Below are positions 1 to 7,186 of a DNA stretch of 8,103 nt, one piece after another. Origin of the DNA: Brachybacterium sp. UMB0905 (GTDB lineage: Bacteria; Actinomycetota; Actinomycetes; Actinomycetales; Dermabacteraceae). The DNA lies in NCBI RefSeq assembly GCF_002871795.1, contig NZ_PNHL01000030.1, positions 1 to 8,103 of the forward strand, read 5' to 3'. Below the pieces are notes generated by a model. That model saw only the letters and a list, made by a program, of their open reading frames with translations. It did no database searches and was not told the origin of the DNA. A program made the position numbers and the translations under genes. Positions within the stretch are counted from its first letter, which is position 1; every line of letters starts with the position of its first letter.

Positions 1-215
1 AGGATCGCGGCGTGGTCGCGGCGGAGCGCCTCGATCCGCTCGTGGGTGCGGGTGCGTTCGGCCTCGAGCAGGGCGCGGAGGTCGCCCTCGGGGACCGCCT
101 GGAACTCCCCGAAGGTGGCGAACTGCGGCGTGGCCCCGAGGGCCTCGCCGTAGAACTCGAACGCCTCGCGGGCGTTGCCGTCGAAGTTGAGGTAGGGGTG
201 CAGTGCAGCGGGCAT
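1..215 (-). CDS. VOC family protein, PhnB/YjdN-like (3' part outside window)
   Basis: The first 71 codons of a vicinal-oxygen-chelate (glyoxalase/PhnB-like) protein are visible; the rest lies beyond the left edge. The N-terminus has the 'HPYLNFDGNAREAFEFY' pattern followed by GEALG, which is the first beta-alpha unit of PhnB/YjdN-type VOC proteins. The ATG at 213-215 is supported by a strong Shine-Dalgarno sequence (GAGGAGGA, 224-231) eight bases upstream. VOC proteins of this kind are small, cytosolic, often dimeric and poorly characterised; substrate and metal use cannot be read from this fragment. It lies 88 bases downstream of the rraA stop, with a weak hairpin between, so it may be a separate transcription unit. 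The family call is fairly sure; the function is unknown. Confidence 0.85.
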   Translation of the reverse strand, partial: MPAALHPYLNFDGNAREAFEFYGEALGATPQFATFGEFQAVPEGDLRALLEAERTRTHERIEALRRDHAAI

Positions 216-223
216 GGCGGACG

Positions 224-231
224 TCCTCCTC
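224..231 (-). promoter_or_regulatory. Strong ribosome binding site of the VOC gene
   Basis: The minus strand reads GAGGAGGA, eight bases before the ATG at 213-215. This fixes the start of the VOC gene. No convincing -35/-10 pair is visible in the 88-base gap upstream. Confidence 0.7.
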
Positions 232-238
232 GGCGTCG

Positions 239-260
239 GCGCCGGCTAGTTGCCGGGCGC
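239..260. other. Hairpin between rraA and the VOC gene, possible weak terminator
   Basis: The inverted repeat GCGCCGGC / GCCGGGCGC pairs over about eight bases with one bulge around a TAGT(T) loop, roughly 45 bases beyond the rraA stop. No T-run follows on the minus strand, so it is not a canonical intrinsic terminator. In such GC-rich DNA, short hairpins also arise by chance. Confidence 0.3.
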
Positions 261-303
261 TCGGGGAGAGCGTAGGTCCGGGGTCCGACAGCCGCCAGGG
301 GGC

Positions 304-765
304 TCAGCGCTCGACGAGCACCCCGTCCTCGTCGGCGACGAGCCGGGTACCCGGCCGGAAGGTTACCCCGCCGAACTCCACGGGCACGTCGACCGACCCC
401 TGGCCGGTCCTCGTGGACTTGCGGGGGTTGGAGCCGAGGGCCTTGATCCCGAGCGGAAGGGTGCGCAGCACCGCGACATCGCGCACGGCGCTGTTGATCA
501 CCACGCCGGACCAGCCGTTCTCCACGGCGAGGGCGGCGATCATGTCGCCCATGACGGCGCGGCGCAGGGAGCCCGCCCCGTCGATGACCAGGACCGCGAC
601 CTCCCCGGGCGTGGACAGCACAGACTTCAGCAGCGAATTGTCCTCGTAGCACTTCACGGTGCGGACGGGACCGTCGAAGGCGAGCTCGCCGCCGAGGTCG
701 AGGAGGGGGTGCGAGGGACTGCAGCTCCTCGCCGAGCTCGTCGTAGAGGTCTGCGGTGCGGGCAT
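304..765 (-). CDS. rraA: RraA-family protein (RNase E regulator / HMG aldolase-like), N-terminus probably frame-scrambled
   Basis: This 153-residue protein has the RraA fold signatures: TVKCYEDN (residues 36-43), VLVIDGAGSLRRAVMGD (58-74), VVINSAVRD (88-96), LGIKALGSNPRKS (105-117) and the C-terminal VPVEFGGVTF (127-136). The length is close to E. coli RraA (161 aa). Family members are trimers that either inhibit RNase E or, when they carry the GD...RD residues seen here, can act as divalent-metal 4-hydroxy-4-methyl-2-oxoglutarate/oxaloacetate lyases. Which applies is unknown. The ATG at 763-765 has an ideal AAGGAG site. However, residues 4-18 (PQTSTTSSARSCSPS) do not look like the family. 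The frame two bases over reads ARTADLYDELGEELQSLA (763-710), exactly the expected first helix. Two opposite frameshifts, near 755-763 and at the C5 run 705-709 (minus strand), would explain this. The frame is also open upstream and joins the PPTase stub. A GTG at 785-787 is an alternative start in the TADLY frame. Confidence 0.8.
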   Translation of the reverse strand: MPAPQTSTTSSARSCSPSHPLLDLGGELAFDGPVRTVKCYEDNSLLKSVLSTPGEVAVLVIDGAGSLRRAVMGDMIAALAVENGWSGVVINSAVRDVAVLRTLPLGIKALGSNPRKSTRTGQGSVDVPVEFGGVTFRPGTRLVADEDGVLVER

Positions 766-1017
766 GCTGGGCTCCTTCACCGTCCACCGCCAGCGGTGCC
801 CGGGCACGCGGCCGGGCCGGCGCGGGTCCAACTCCCACTGGGCCGGCTCGGCCAGCGGATCCGCCCGGCTCAGTTCCGCGCGCAACAAGACATGCGCGCA
901 GACGTACGCCGCGCGGTCCGCCTCGCGGCGGAACCCTGCCGCCCGCTCACGCTCTGCCGCCGACAAGATCCCCGCAGAGACGGACTGCACCGCACTCACG
1001 CGCACCCGGATTTTCAC
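766..1017 (-). pseudogene. Sfp-type 4'-phosphopantetheinyl transferase, N-terminal remnant (in frame with rraA)
   Basis: Translation from a GTG at 1015-1017 gives 84 residues resembling only the N-terminus of Sfp-type PPTases: LSAAERERAAGFRREADRA (19-37), then AAYVCAHVLLRAEL (36-49), matching the usual 'LS..ER.RA..FR...DR..FV.AH.LLR' block, and WELDPRRPGRVPGHRW (61-76). Active enzymes of about 210-240 residues then need a Ser-His motif, the Mg-binding GVDxE motif and the WxxKEA motif. None follows; the frame runs straight into the RraA ATG. PPTases put the phosphopantetheine arm on NRPS/PKS carrier domains, which fits a siderophore locus. The GTG overlaps the stop of the ATPase gene upstream (GTGA, 4 bases), so the stub keeps its ancestral translational coupling. 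A deletion ending near 766-790 probably removed the catalytic half. Family call fairly sure, loss of activity very likely. Confidence 0.75.
772..777 (-). promoter_or_regulatory. Ribosome binding site supporting the rraA ATG
   Basis: AAGGAG on the minus strand lies six bases before the ATG at 763-765. It supports independent initiation of rraA rather than translation only as a fusion with the upstream PPTase stub. It also explains why the fused frame shows Lys-Glu at this spot. Confidence 0.65.
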
Positions 1018-2417
1018 CGACCGACGCTCACCACCACATCGGCGCACTCCGCGGCGAGCTCCTGATCATGGGTGACGACCACGACCACCCGGCCGTCATC
1101 CGCCAGGCGCCGGGCGAGCTGTGCGATCGCGAGCATCCCGTCGTGGTCCAGCCCGGAGGTGGGTTCATCGAAGAACACCAGGTCGGCTTCTGCCGCCACC
1201 GCCGTCGCCACCGCCAGGCGCTGCCGTTGCCCACCGGAGAGCGACATGGGATGCCGCTCGCCCATGCCGTCGAGCCCGAGCCCCTCCAGCACCCCCTCGG
1301 TCTGCCGGTGCCCGGCACCGGTGACCAGCTCGCCCTCCACGGTGTCGGAGAACAGCTGCCGGTTCACGTCTTGCATGACCACGTGGCTGCAAGCCAGTAG
1401 CGCGCGCCGATCGAGCGGCTTGCCGTCCAGGCGGATGGTGCCGCGCTGCGGTTGGGCGAGCCCCGACAGCACCCGTACCATGGTGGACTTCCCCGCTCCA
1501 TTGGGTCCGGTGACCACGGTGACGCGACCGCGGGGGACATGCAGGCGATCCAGCACGAGGGCAGGGGGAAGCCCGCGACGGTAGCGGTAGGACAGCCCCT
1601 CCACCTCGAGGCTGCCAGTGCCCTGTTCCGCGGCGCTCCGAGCGCCCGCCGGCGACGCTGATCCCGCCTCCTCCGCCAGTCGGCGCAGGCCTAGCTCACG
1701 CCGCCGCTCATCGTCGAGCGCGAAGAACTCCGCGGCCCGCACGTCCATCGCGATCCGCCCGCGATCGAGCACCACCACCCGGTCCACCAGCCGGCGCAGG
1801 AACGCCAGCCGATGCTCGGTGATGAGCACGGTGGAGCCCGCCTCCCGCAGGTGCCCCAGCAGCCTCCGCACCGCCTCGACCCCGGAATCGTCGAGATTCG
1901 AGGTCGGCTCGTCCAGCACATACAGCTGCGGATCATTGACCGCCGCGGCGGCGATCGCCACCTGCTGCTTCTGGCCGCCCGAGAGCTGCGAGACCGGCCG
2001 CCCCAGCAGGCGGGTCATCGACAACCTCTCGGTGACAGCAGCGATCTGCCGGCGGATGAGATCCGGTTCCAGCCCGGCGTTCTCCCCGGCGAAGGCCATC
2101 TCCGCCGTCGAATCGGCGCAGAAGAACTGGGTCCTAGGGTTCTGGAAGACCGTTGATACCACGCGCCCCATCTGATGCAGTTCCTCTTCGGCCGGGGTGA
2201 GGCCGTGCACCTCCACCTCGCCGCTGATCTCGGCCGCGTGCAGATGCGGCACCAGGCCGTTCACCAGGCCCGTGAGGGTGGATTTCCCGCACCCGCTGCG
2301 GCCGGTCACCAGCATCACCTCCCCGGCATGGAGGGTGAGGTCGATGTCGCGCAGTGCCTCATCCGTGCTGCCGGGGTAGCGCACCGTGACCCCGCTGAGC
2401 CGTACGGCCTCGCTCAT
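1014..2417 (-). CDS. Double-ATPase ABC subunit of an ECF-type transporter (EcfA1-EcfA2 fusion)
   Basis: This 467-residue cytosolic protein holds two ABC ATPase domains. Domain 1 has Walker A GRSGCGKST (39-47), Q-loop FQNP (91-94), signature LSGGQ (145-149), Walker B YVLDE (166-170) and switch His202. Domain 2 has GPNGAGKST (304-312), Gln349, LSGGQ (393-397), VFFDE (414-418) and His450. All catalytic residues are present in both halves. Fused tandem ATPases with short linkers are typical of ECF/CbiO-like and YkoD-like importers, where they bind the coupling helices of the T subunit. The ATG (2415-2417) overlaps the T-component stop by four bases (ATGA). The frame is open further upstream, to 2543, but that part lies inside the T gene and looks unlike protein. 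Its stop overlaps the GTG of the PPTase stub. It should power the S and T components just upstream. Family call very sure; substrate inferred from context only. Confidence 0.93.
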   Translation of the reverse strand: MSEAVRLSGVTVRYPGSTDEALRDIDLTLHAGEVMLVTGRSGCGKSTLTGLVNGLVPHLHAAEISGEVEVHGLTPAEEELHQMGRVVSTVFQNPRTQFFCADSTAEMAFAGENAGLEPDLIRRQIAAVTERLSMTRLLGRPVSQLSGGQKQQVAIAAAAVNDPQLYVLDEPTSNLDDSGVEAVRRLLGHLREAGSTVLITEHRLAFLRRLVDRVVVLDRGRIAMDVRAAEFFALDDERRRELGLRRLAEEAGSASPAGARSAAEQGTGSLEVEGLSYRYRRGLPPALVLDRLHVPRGRVTVVTGPNGAGKSTMVRVLSGLAQPQRGTIRLDGKPLDRRALLACSHVVMQDVNRQLFSDTVEGELVTGAGHRQTEGVLEGLGLDGMGERHPMSLSGGQRQRLAVATAVAAEADLVFFDEPTSGLDHDGMLAIAQLARRLADDGRVVVVVTHDQELAAECADVVVSVGR

Positions 2418-3097
2418 CGCAGCCCCACCCCGAATCCGTAGGCGGCCACCGCCACCGTCACGAGCATCAGCGCCACATCGGCCACCCCGAAATGCAGCTG
2501 GACGATGGTGGTGCGCCGCCCCGGGGAGCCGAAACCGCGGCACAGCGCCGAGGCGGTCAGCTCGTCACCGGCCCGCACCGCCCCGGCCAGCATCGGAATG
2601 ACCAGGTATTCCGCGGTGCGGATGGGGTGGCGCAGCACCGAGAGCGGACCGCCGAGCAGCCCGCGCATGCGCATGGCATCGATGATCGCCCGGCCCTCGG
2701 TCAGCACGGTGGGCACGAAGCGCAGCACCACCGCGATGGGTACCGCCAGGAACTGGGGGATGCGCATGCGGGTCATCGCCGCCATGAATTCGGTGGGCCT
2801 CACCCGGGTGATGAGGAACCAGCCGAATGCTCCAGCCAGGGAGTACCGCCACAGATACAGCACGGCGATCCCCAGCGCCCCCACCACCGGACCGCTGCCC
2901 AACCTGAGCAACCAGGCGGCGCCCAGCAACACCACTGCCAGAGCCACCAGTGCCAAGAGCTGACGCCACAGCCGGTAGGCGAGCAGCAGGAGCATCAGGA
3001 CGGCGAGCGCCAGCAGGTCGATGCGGCGGGGGAGGGCGGCGAGGACGAGCGCGTCGAGGGTGACCACCGTGAAGACGAGGGACCGGACATCGAACAC
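2414..3097 (-). CDS. ECF transporter T component (CbiQ/EcfT-like membrane protein)
   Basis: This is a roughly 227-residue hydrophobic protein with N-terminal DVRSL (the 'DPRTK'-like entry of EcfT proteins), membrane segments near residues 8-22, 27-41, 46-63, 69-97 and 205-224, and a cytosolic region between with two coupling-helix motifs. These read AMRMRG (141-146) and ALCRGFG (184-190), replacing the usual Ala-Arg-Gly pair; the central Arg-Gly is kept in both. The T subunit joins the S component to the two ATPase domains. The start is uncertain. I chose the GTG at 3095-3097, one base after the S-component stop, because it places the family motif at the N-terminus. GTGs at 3113-3115 and 3155-3157 are in frame but inside the S gene. 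None has a good ribosome site, so translation is probably coupled. The 3' end overlaps the ATPase start by four bases. Confidence 0.88.
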   Translation of the reverse strand: MFDVRSLVFTVVTLDALVLAALPRRIDLLALAVLMLLLLAYRLWRQLLALVALAVVLLGAAWLLRLGSGPVVGALGIAVLYLWRYSLAGAFGWFLITRVRPTEFMAAMTRMRIPQFLAVPIAVVLRFVPTVLTEGRAIIDAMRMRGLLGGPLSVLRHPIRTAEYLVIPMLAGAVRAGDELTASALCRGFGSPGRRTTIVQLHFGVADVALMLVTVAVAAYGFGVGLR

Positions 3098-3098
3098 G

Positions 3099-3677
3099 TC
3101 AGGCCAGTCCGGCACGCTCGAAATGCTTGGACAGCGCACGCCGACCGATCCACCCACCGATCATGCCCACCACCACGGTGCCGATGATCAGCAAAATGAT
3201 GACCGCAGGACTGAACAGTGCATTGAATGCATCGGCCCACTGATCCCCCATCTGCCGGCGATATTCCGAGAGCACCGAATCGCGCATGAACAGCAGCGGC
3301 AGGTAACCGCCGGACACCCACAGGTTGAACACGCCATAGGCCACCACGGTCGGGACCGTGGCGCGATATCCGCCGCGGGAGGCGATGACGTCTGCGGCGA
3401 TTCCCGCCACGAGGGCGGTGACGATGCTGATGGGGTGGTGGCCGGCGATCGTCACCAGGATGCCCAGCAGCAGCGCCATCAGGGTGATCAGTCCCGCGTG
3501 GCGCACGCGGGTGAGGAAGAGCATGAAGGTGATGCCGTTCAGCAGGGCAGCGAGCGTGGCGCCCACCAGCTGCAGGATCGGCGCGACCGCCCCGAGCATA
3601 TTGAATGCCATGTAAATGACGGTATAGACGGCGGTGAAAATGCCCAGGGCAATGAGCTCTTTGGGAGTGAATTTCAA
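3099..3677 (-). CDS. ECF transporter S component, MptD/Trep_Strep family
   Basis: This is a 192-residue integral membrane protein with about six hydrophobic segments (near residues 9-25, 30-54, 62-79, 83-99, 106-122, 156-176). It starts with KFTPKELIALGIFTAVY and ends with GGWIGRRALSKHFERAG (174-190), the basic C-terminal tail typical of the MptD (Trep_Strep) family of putative S components. S components bind the substrate and topple in the membrane when docked on the T/ATPase module. The substrate of this family is not established to my knowledge; its location behind two siderophore-type ABC half-transporters suggests a role in the same uptake process. The start codon is TTG (3675-3677), supported by AAAGGA six bases upstream; no ATG or GTG fits better. 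It is 39 bases from the preceding transporter gene and nearly touches the T-component gene. Confidence 0.88.
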   Translation of the reverse strand: MKFTPKELIALGIFTAVYTVIYMAFNMLGAVAPILQLVGATLAALLNGITFMLFLTRVRHAGLITLMALLLGILVTIAGHHPISIVTALVAGIAADVIASRGGYRATVPTVVAYGVFNLWVSGGYLPLLFMRDSVLSEYRRQMGDQWADAFNALFSPAVIILLIIGTVVVGMIGGWIGRRALSKHFERAGLA

Positions 3678-3683
3678 GGTGTT

Positions 3684-3689
3684 TCCTTT
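3684..3689 (-). promoter_or_regulatory. Ribosome binding site for the TTG start of the S component
   Basis: AAAGGA on the minus strand lies six bases upstream of TTG 3675-3677. It decides the start of the S component in favour of a rare TTG codon. This gene is the only one in the operon with a real upstream gap (39 bases) instead of an overlap. Confidence 0.6.
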
Positions 3690-3716
3690 GTGTGCAGGGG
3701 TGGGAATCGTTGGTCG

Positions 3717-5450
3717 TCAGGAATCGGCGGCGACGCGCCAGCCCTGGGCCTGTTCGCGTTGCCGCCAGAAATGGGCGTAGCGGCCGTCTCGTTCGAGCAG
3801 CTCGGCGTGGCTGCCCTGCTCGACGATGCGGCCGCCCTCGAGGAAGGCGATGGTGTCGGCGCGGGCGATGGTGTCCAGCTGATGGGCGATGACCAGCATG
3901 GCGGTCTGCTTCGGCAGGGCGTCGAGAGCGGACTGCACGGCGCGGGCGGTGGTCGGGTCCAAGGCGGCGGTCGCCTCATCGAGCAGCAGCACGGGGGCCT
4001 GCTTCACCAGGGCGCGGGCGATGGAGACGCGCTGCCGCTCGCCGCCGGAGAGCAGCTTGCCGCCCTCGCCCACCCGGCTCTGCCAGCCCTCGGGCAGTCG
4101 CGCGGCGATCTCGTCGACCCGCGCGAGCTCGGCGGCCCGCCGGATCGCGGCGGTATCGGCGTCCGGGTTCCCCAGCGTGATATTCGCTTCCAAGGTGTCG
4201 TCGAAGAGGTAGACGTCCTGGAAGACGAGGGAGAGGTGCTGCATCCGATCGGCCTCGGTGAGCTCGGGCAGGGGAATGCCGCCCATGCGGATCTCGCCGG
4301 CATCGACGTCGTGGAAACGCGCGACCAGGCGGGTGATGGTGGTTTTGCCCGATCCCGAGGCACCGACCAGGGCGGTCATTTCGCCGGGGCGGACGGTCAG
4401 GTCCAGGTCGTTCAGCAGCGGGCGCTCGCCGTAGCGGAAGTGGACACCGTCCAGCTCGATGGTTCCGTCACGGGGCGTGCCCCGGGAGGTCTCCGGCTCC
4501 GGCAGCGTCGGCAGCGTCAGGATGTCGCGCACCTCTCCGACCTCGGTTCCCGCCCGGTGCAGGGCGGTGCCCAGATCGGCGAGGATCCGCAGCGGCCCGG
4601 TGAACTGGGCGATCAGCCCGATCATGGCGACCATCAGCACCGGGTCGGCGCTTCCCCCCAGCGCCCACAGCACGGCGAGGCCCGCCAGGGCACCGAAGAC
4701 GGCCTGCACCACGAATCCCTGCAGCACCTGGCCGAACACCTGGGACCACAGGGAGCGGCGGCCCGCCCGGCGCTGCGCCTCGATGGCCTCGGCCAAGGGG
4801 GTGTAGTCGGTGCCGCGCAGGCCACCGGCCCGCAGGGCCACCTGATTGCGGGCGAACTCGAGCAGCCGGTTATCGGTGTCGATCGCGATGTCGTGCAGGT
4901 GGTCCTCCGCGCGGGCGGTGGCGCGCCCCGCGAGCAGCGCCGCGAGATAGATGAGGGGAGCTGCCACGGTGAGCGCGGCCCCTAGACGCCAGTCGAAGGC
5001 GTAGGCCACCACCGTGATGGTCGCCGGGGTGACGATGTTGACGACGAAGGGGATGAGGATGTCCATCGCCGTCTGGGCGACGAACATGGTGCCGCGCACC
5101 GCGATGTGCGAGATGCGGGCGGTCTGCCGCGGCTCGAACCAGCCCAGCGGGAGCCGGACCACGTGCCGGCCCAGCCGATCGTGCATGGTCTCGATGACCT
5201 TCATCGAGGCGGCGAAGCCGATCCGGGTGGAGGTCACCACCAGGAAGGCATGGATGGCCGCGGCGGCGGCCAGCACCAGCAACCAGATCCCGGCTGCGCG
5301 CATATCACCGTGGAACAGCGAGGCGAGCACGGGGACCATGGCGGCAAGCGCCACGCCCTGGCTGATGCCATGGGCGATGGCGAAGGCGAGGAAGCGCCGC
5401 ATGTCGCGGCGGGCGGCCGGGCCGCCGATGTCGATGAGCGCGCGAATCAT
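3717..5450 (-). CDS. ABC half-transporter with fused ATPase, siderophore-importer type (YbtP/YbtQ, IrtB-like)
   Basis: This 577-residue protein has an exporter-fold membrane domain (about residues 15-310) and a C-terminal ATPase domain. It shows Walker A GASGSGKTT (363-371), Q-loop LVFQDVYLFDD (408-418), signature LSGGE (467-471), Walker B VLLLDE (487-492) and switch His523 (IAHQ). The membrane part carries PLGWFEPR (101-108), typical of type IV ABC half-transporters. With the gene upstream it should form a heterodimer in the cytoplasmic membrane. Known pairs of this architecture linked to iron (YbtP/YbtQ of Yersinia, IrtA/IrtB of mycobacteria) import ferric siderophores despite the exporter fold. 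The ATG (5448-5450) overlaps the stop of the preceding gene by four bases (ATGA), implying coupled translation and equal dosage. Both catalytic sets look complete, so the heterodimer shows no obvious degenerate site. Import of a siderophore is inferred from the iron box and neighbours; an export role cannot be excluded by sequence alone. Confidence 0.92.
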   Translation of the reverse strand: MIRALIDIGGPAARRDMRRFLAFAIAHGISQGVALAAMVPVLASLFHGDMRAAGIWLLVLAAAAAIHAFLVVTSTRIGFAASMKVIETMHDRLGRHVVRLPLGWFEPRQTARISHIAVRGTMFVAQTAMDILIPFVVNIVTPATITVVAYAFDWRLGAALTVAAPLIYLAALLAGRATARAEDHLHDIAIDTDNRLLEFARNQVALRAGGLRGTDYTPLAEAIEAQRRAGRRSLWSQVFGQVLQGFVVQAVFGALAGLAVLWALGGSADPVLMVAMIGLIAQFTGPLRILADLGTALHRAGTEVGEVRDILTLPTLPEPETSRGTPRDGTIELDGVHFRYGERPLLNDLDLTVRPGEMTALVGASGSGKTTITRLVARFHDVDAGEIRMGGIPLPELTEADRMQHLSLVFQDVYLFDDTLEANITLGNPDADTAAIRRAAELARVDEIAARLPEGWQSRVGEGGKLLSGGERQRVSIARALVKQAPVLLLDEATAALDPTTARAVQSALDALPKQTAMLVIAHQLDTIARADTIAFLEGGRIVEQGSHAELLERDGRYAHFWRQREQAQGWRVAADS

Positions 5451-7186
5451 GCGGCCACCCCCTGGTAATCGGCCCACAGCGCGGCATAGGCCCCACCACG
5501 GGCGACGAGCTCGGCATGGGTGCCGTACTCGAGCACCCGCCCCTCCTCGAAGACGGCGATGGCGTCCAGGTCGACGATGGTGGACAGCCGGTGCGCCACC
5601 ACCACCACGGTCCGGCCGCGGGTGAGCCGCGCCAGGGCCTGCTGGATCTCCACTTCCGATTCGGGGTCGGTGGCGGAGGTCGCCTCATCGAGCACCAGCA
5701 CCGGGGTGTCCATCAGAAGGGTGCGGGCGATCGCCACGCGCTGCGCCTCCCCGCCGGAGAGGCGGACGTCCTCGCCCACGACCGAGTCGTAGCCGCGGGG
5801 CAACTGCATGATCCGCTCGTGGATCCGGGCGGCCGTGGCGGCTTCGCGCACCTGCTCGTCGGTGGCGGAGGGGCTGCCCAGGCGCAGGTTGTCGGCAATG
5901 CTGATCGCGGGCAGCTGCACGTCCTGCAGCACGATGCCGACGGTGCGGCGCAGGGTCTCCGGGCTCATCTCGCGCACGTCGATGCCGCCGATGCGAATCG
6001 CGCCGGCCTCGACGTCGCGGAAGCGAGCTAGCAGCGTGGCGAGCGTCGACTTGCCCGAGCCGGATCGTCCCACCAGGGCGAGGGTGCCGCCCTCGGGAAC
6101 CGTCAGGGAGACGTCATCGACCGCCTTGCGGCCCGGCACATAGGAGAAGTCGACGTGCTCGATCACCACGTCGTGGCCCCTCGGCGTGCCCGGCTCGGTA
6201 GGTTCGGAGAGCTGCGGCTCATCCAGCAGGGCGGTGATCCGGGCGGCGGCCTCGAGGGATTCCCCGCGCGCCTGGGTGGCGGCGGCGACGGTGTACAGGG
6301 TGCTGGGCAGCAGCAGGGCGACGATGGTGACCACCAGTACCTCGCCCGGGGCGGTCCATCCGGCGCCGGTGAACCAGGTGCCCAGGCCCAGGCAGATCAG
6401 CGCCACCGCCGGCCCGGCGAGGGCCAGCAGGGCGATCGACTGGATCTTCATCTGCGGGCCGACGAGGGCCGAGAACTCGGTGCGGAACTCGCGGGAGACG
6501 CGGGTGAAGCGGGCCGAGCCCTCCCCGCCGCGGCCGAACACCTTGAGCACCGCGACCCCGCCGACGTAATCGACGATGGCGGCGCTAACCCGCGAAAGGC
6601 CCGCGGCGATCCGCGCCATGATCTCCCGCATGTCCCCGCGAGCCAGCAGGGAGTAAATCGCGAAGTAGAGCACCATCGGCGCGAGGGCGGCGAGCCCCAG
6701 CCGCCAATCCACCCAGAAGCAGAACGCCACCCCGGCCAGCGGCGTGAACACCGCGGCGACGGCCTCCACCACACTGTGGGCGACTAGGTGGTGGAGGGAG
6801 TCCACATCGTTCTGTACGCATTGCCGCACCCGCGCGGAGCCGGCGTCATCGAACCAGCCCAGCGGCACCCGGCCGAGGGTGTCGGTCAGGTCGCGGCGCA
6901 TCCGTGCCTGCAGCTCCACATCGGCGAAGTGTGTGAGCAGCAGCGCGAGGGAGCCCAGTAGGGTCTGCAAGCCGATGGCGCCGAGGAACCAGCCGACCTG
7001 CGCCCAGGCGGCCTGCGGATCAGGGGTTTGCGCCAGCAGCGCGCGGCTCAGCCGCAGGATCGCCAGGTAGGGGATGACCGAGACAACGGCGGCGCCGATC
7101 TGCAGCACGATGGCGATGATGACGGGGACGGCGACGGGCGCCAGCAACCGCAAAAGTGGCTGCGTGCCCGCACGGGGTTCATTCAC
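5447..7186 (-). CDS. ABC half-transporter with fused ATPase, siderophore-importer type (YbtP/YbtQ, IrtA-like without SIP domain)
   Basis: This 579-residue partner has a membrane domain (about residues 12-310, with PLGWFDDAGSARVRQ at 108-122) and a C-terminal ATPase domain. It shows Walker A GRSGSGKST (373-381), Q-loop LQDV (420-423), signature LSGGE (476-480), Walker B VLVLDE (496-501) and His532 (VVAHR). Mycobacterial IrtA carries an extra N-terminal FAD-binding siderophore-interaction (SIP) domain; none is present here, so reduction of the ferric complex would need a separate enzyme. The GTG start (7184-7186) has a perfect AGGAGG eight bases upstream. The reading frame is open far upstream, to 7606, and would give 719 residues, but that part is the decayed NRPS stub. 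It is the first intact gene below the iron box, so it is probably repressed when iron is plentiful. Its stop overlaps the next gene by four bases. Confidence 0.92.
   Translation of the reverse strand: MNEPRAGTQPLLRLLAPVAVPVIIAIVLQIGAAVVSVIPYLAILRLSRALLAQTPDPQAAWAQVGWFLGAIGLQTLLGSLALLLTHFADVELQARMRRDLTDTLGRVPLGWFDDAGSARVRQCVQNDVDSLHHLVAHSVVEAVAAVFTPLAGVAFCFWVDWRLGLAALAPMVLYFAIYSLLARGDMREIMARIAAGLSRVSAAIVDYVGGVAVLKVFGRGGEGSARFTRVSREFRTEFSALVGPQMKIQSIALLALAGPAVALICLGLGTWFTGAGWTAPGEVLVVTIVALLLPSTLYTVAAATQARGESLEAAARITALLDEPQLSEPTEPGTPRGHDVVIEHVDFSYVPGRKAVDDVSLTVPEGGTLALVGRSGSGKSTLATLLARFRDVEAGAIRIGGIDVREMSPETLRRTVGIVLQDVQLPAISIADNLRLGSPSATDEQVREAATAARIHERIMQLPRGYDSVVGEDVRLSGGEAQRVAIARTLLMDTPVLVLDEATSATDPESEVEIQQALARLTRGRTVVVVAHRLSTIVDLDAIAVFEEGRVLEYGTHAELVARGGAYAALWADYQGVAA

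Noticed and set aside
239..260. Intrinsic terminator between rraA and the VOC gene.
   Set aside because: A hairpin exists but there is no T-run, so it was kept only as a low-confidence structure.
768..785. WTVKE at the end of the PPTase stub could be its WxxKEA catalytic motif, which would mean an internal deletion rather than truncation.
   Set aside because: The Lys-Glu codons are the AAGGAG ribosome site of rraA, the next residue is Pro rather than Ala/Ser, and no helix follows. A chance match is more likely, and the GVDxE motif is missing in any case.
3021..4985. A 654-codon open frame on the plus strand opposite the S component and second half-transporter.
   Set aside because: It is antisense to two well-supported genes. 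It is full of His/Gln/Gly/Arg-rich sequence without any domain and is explained by the mirrored codon bias of high-GC DNA.
3717..7186. Drug or peptide exporter pair, since the fold is that of ABC exporters.
   Set aside because: The iron box, the Cy-domain remnant and the PPTase remnant point to the siderophore-importer branch of this fold. Export is not excluded by sequence but is the weaker reading.
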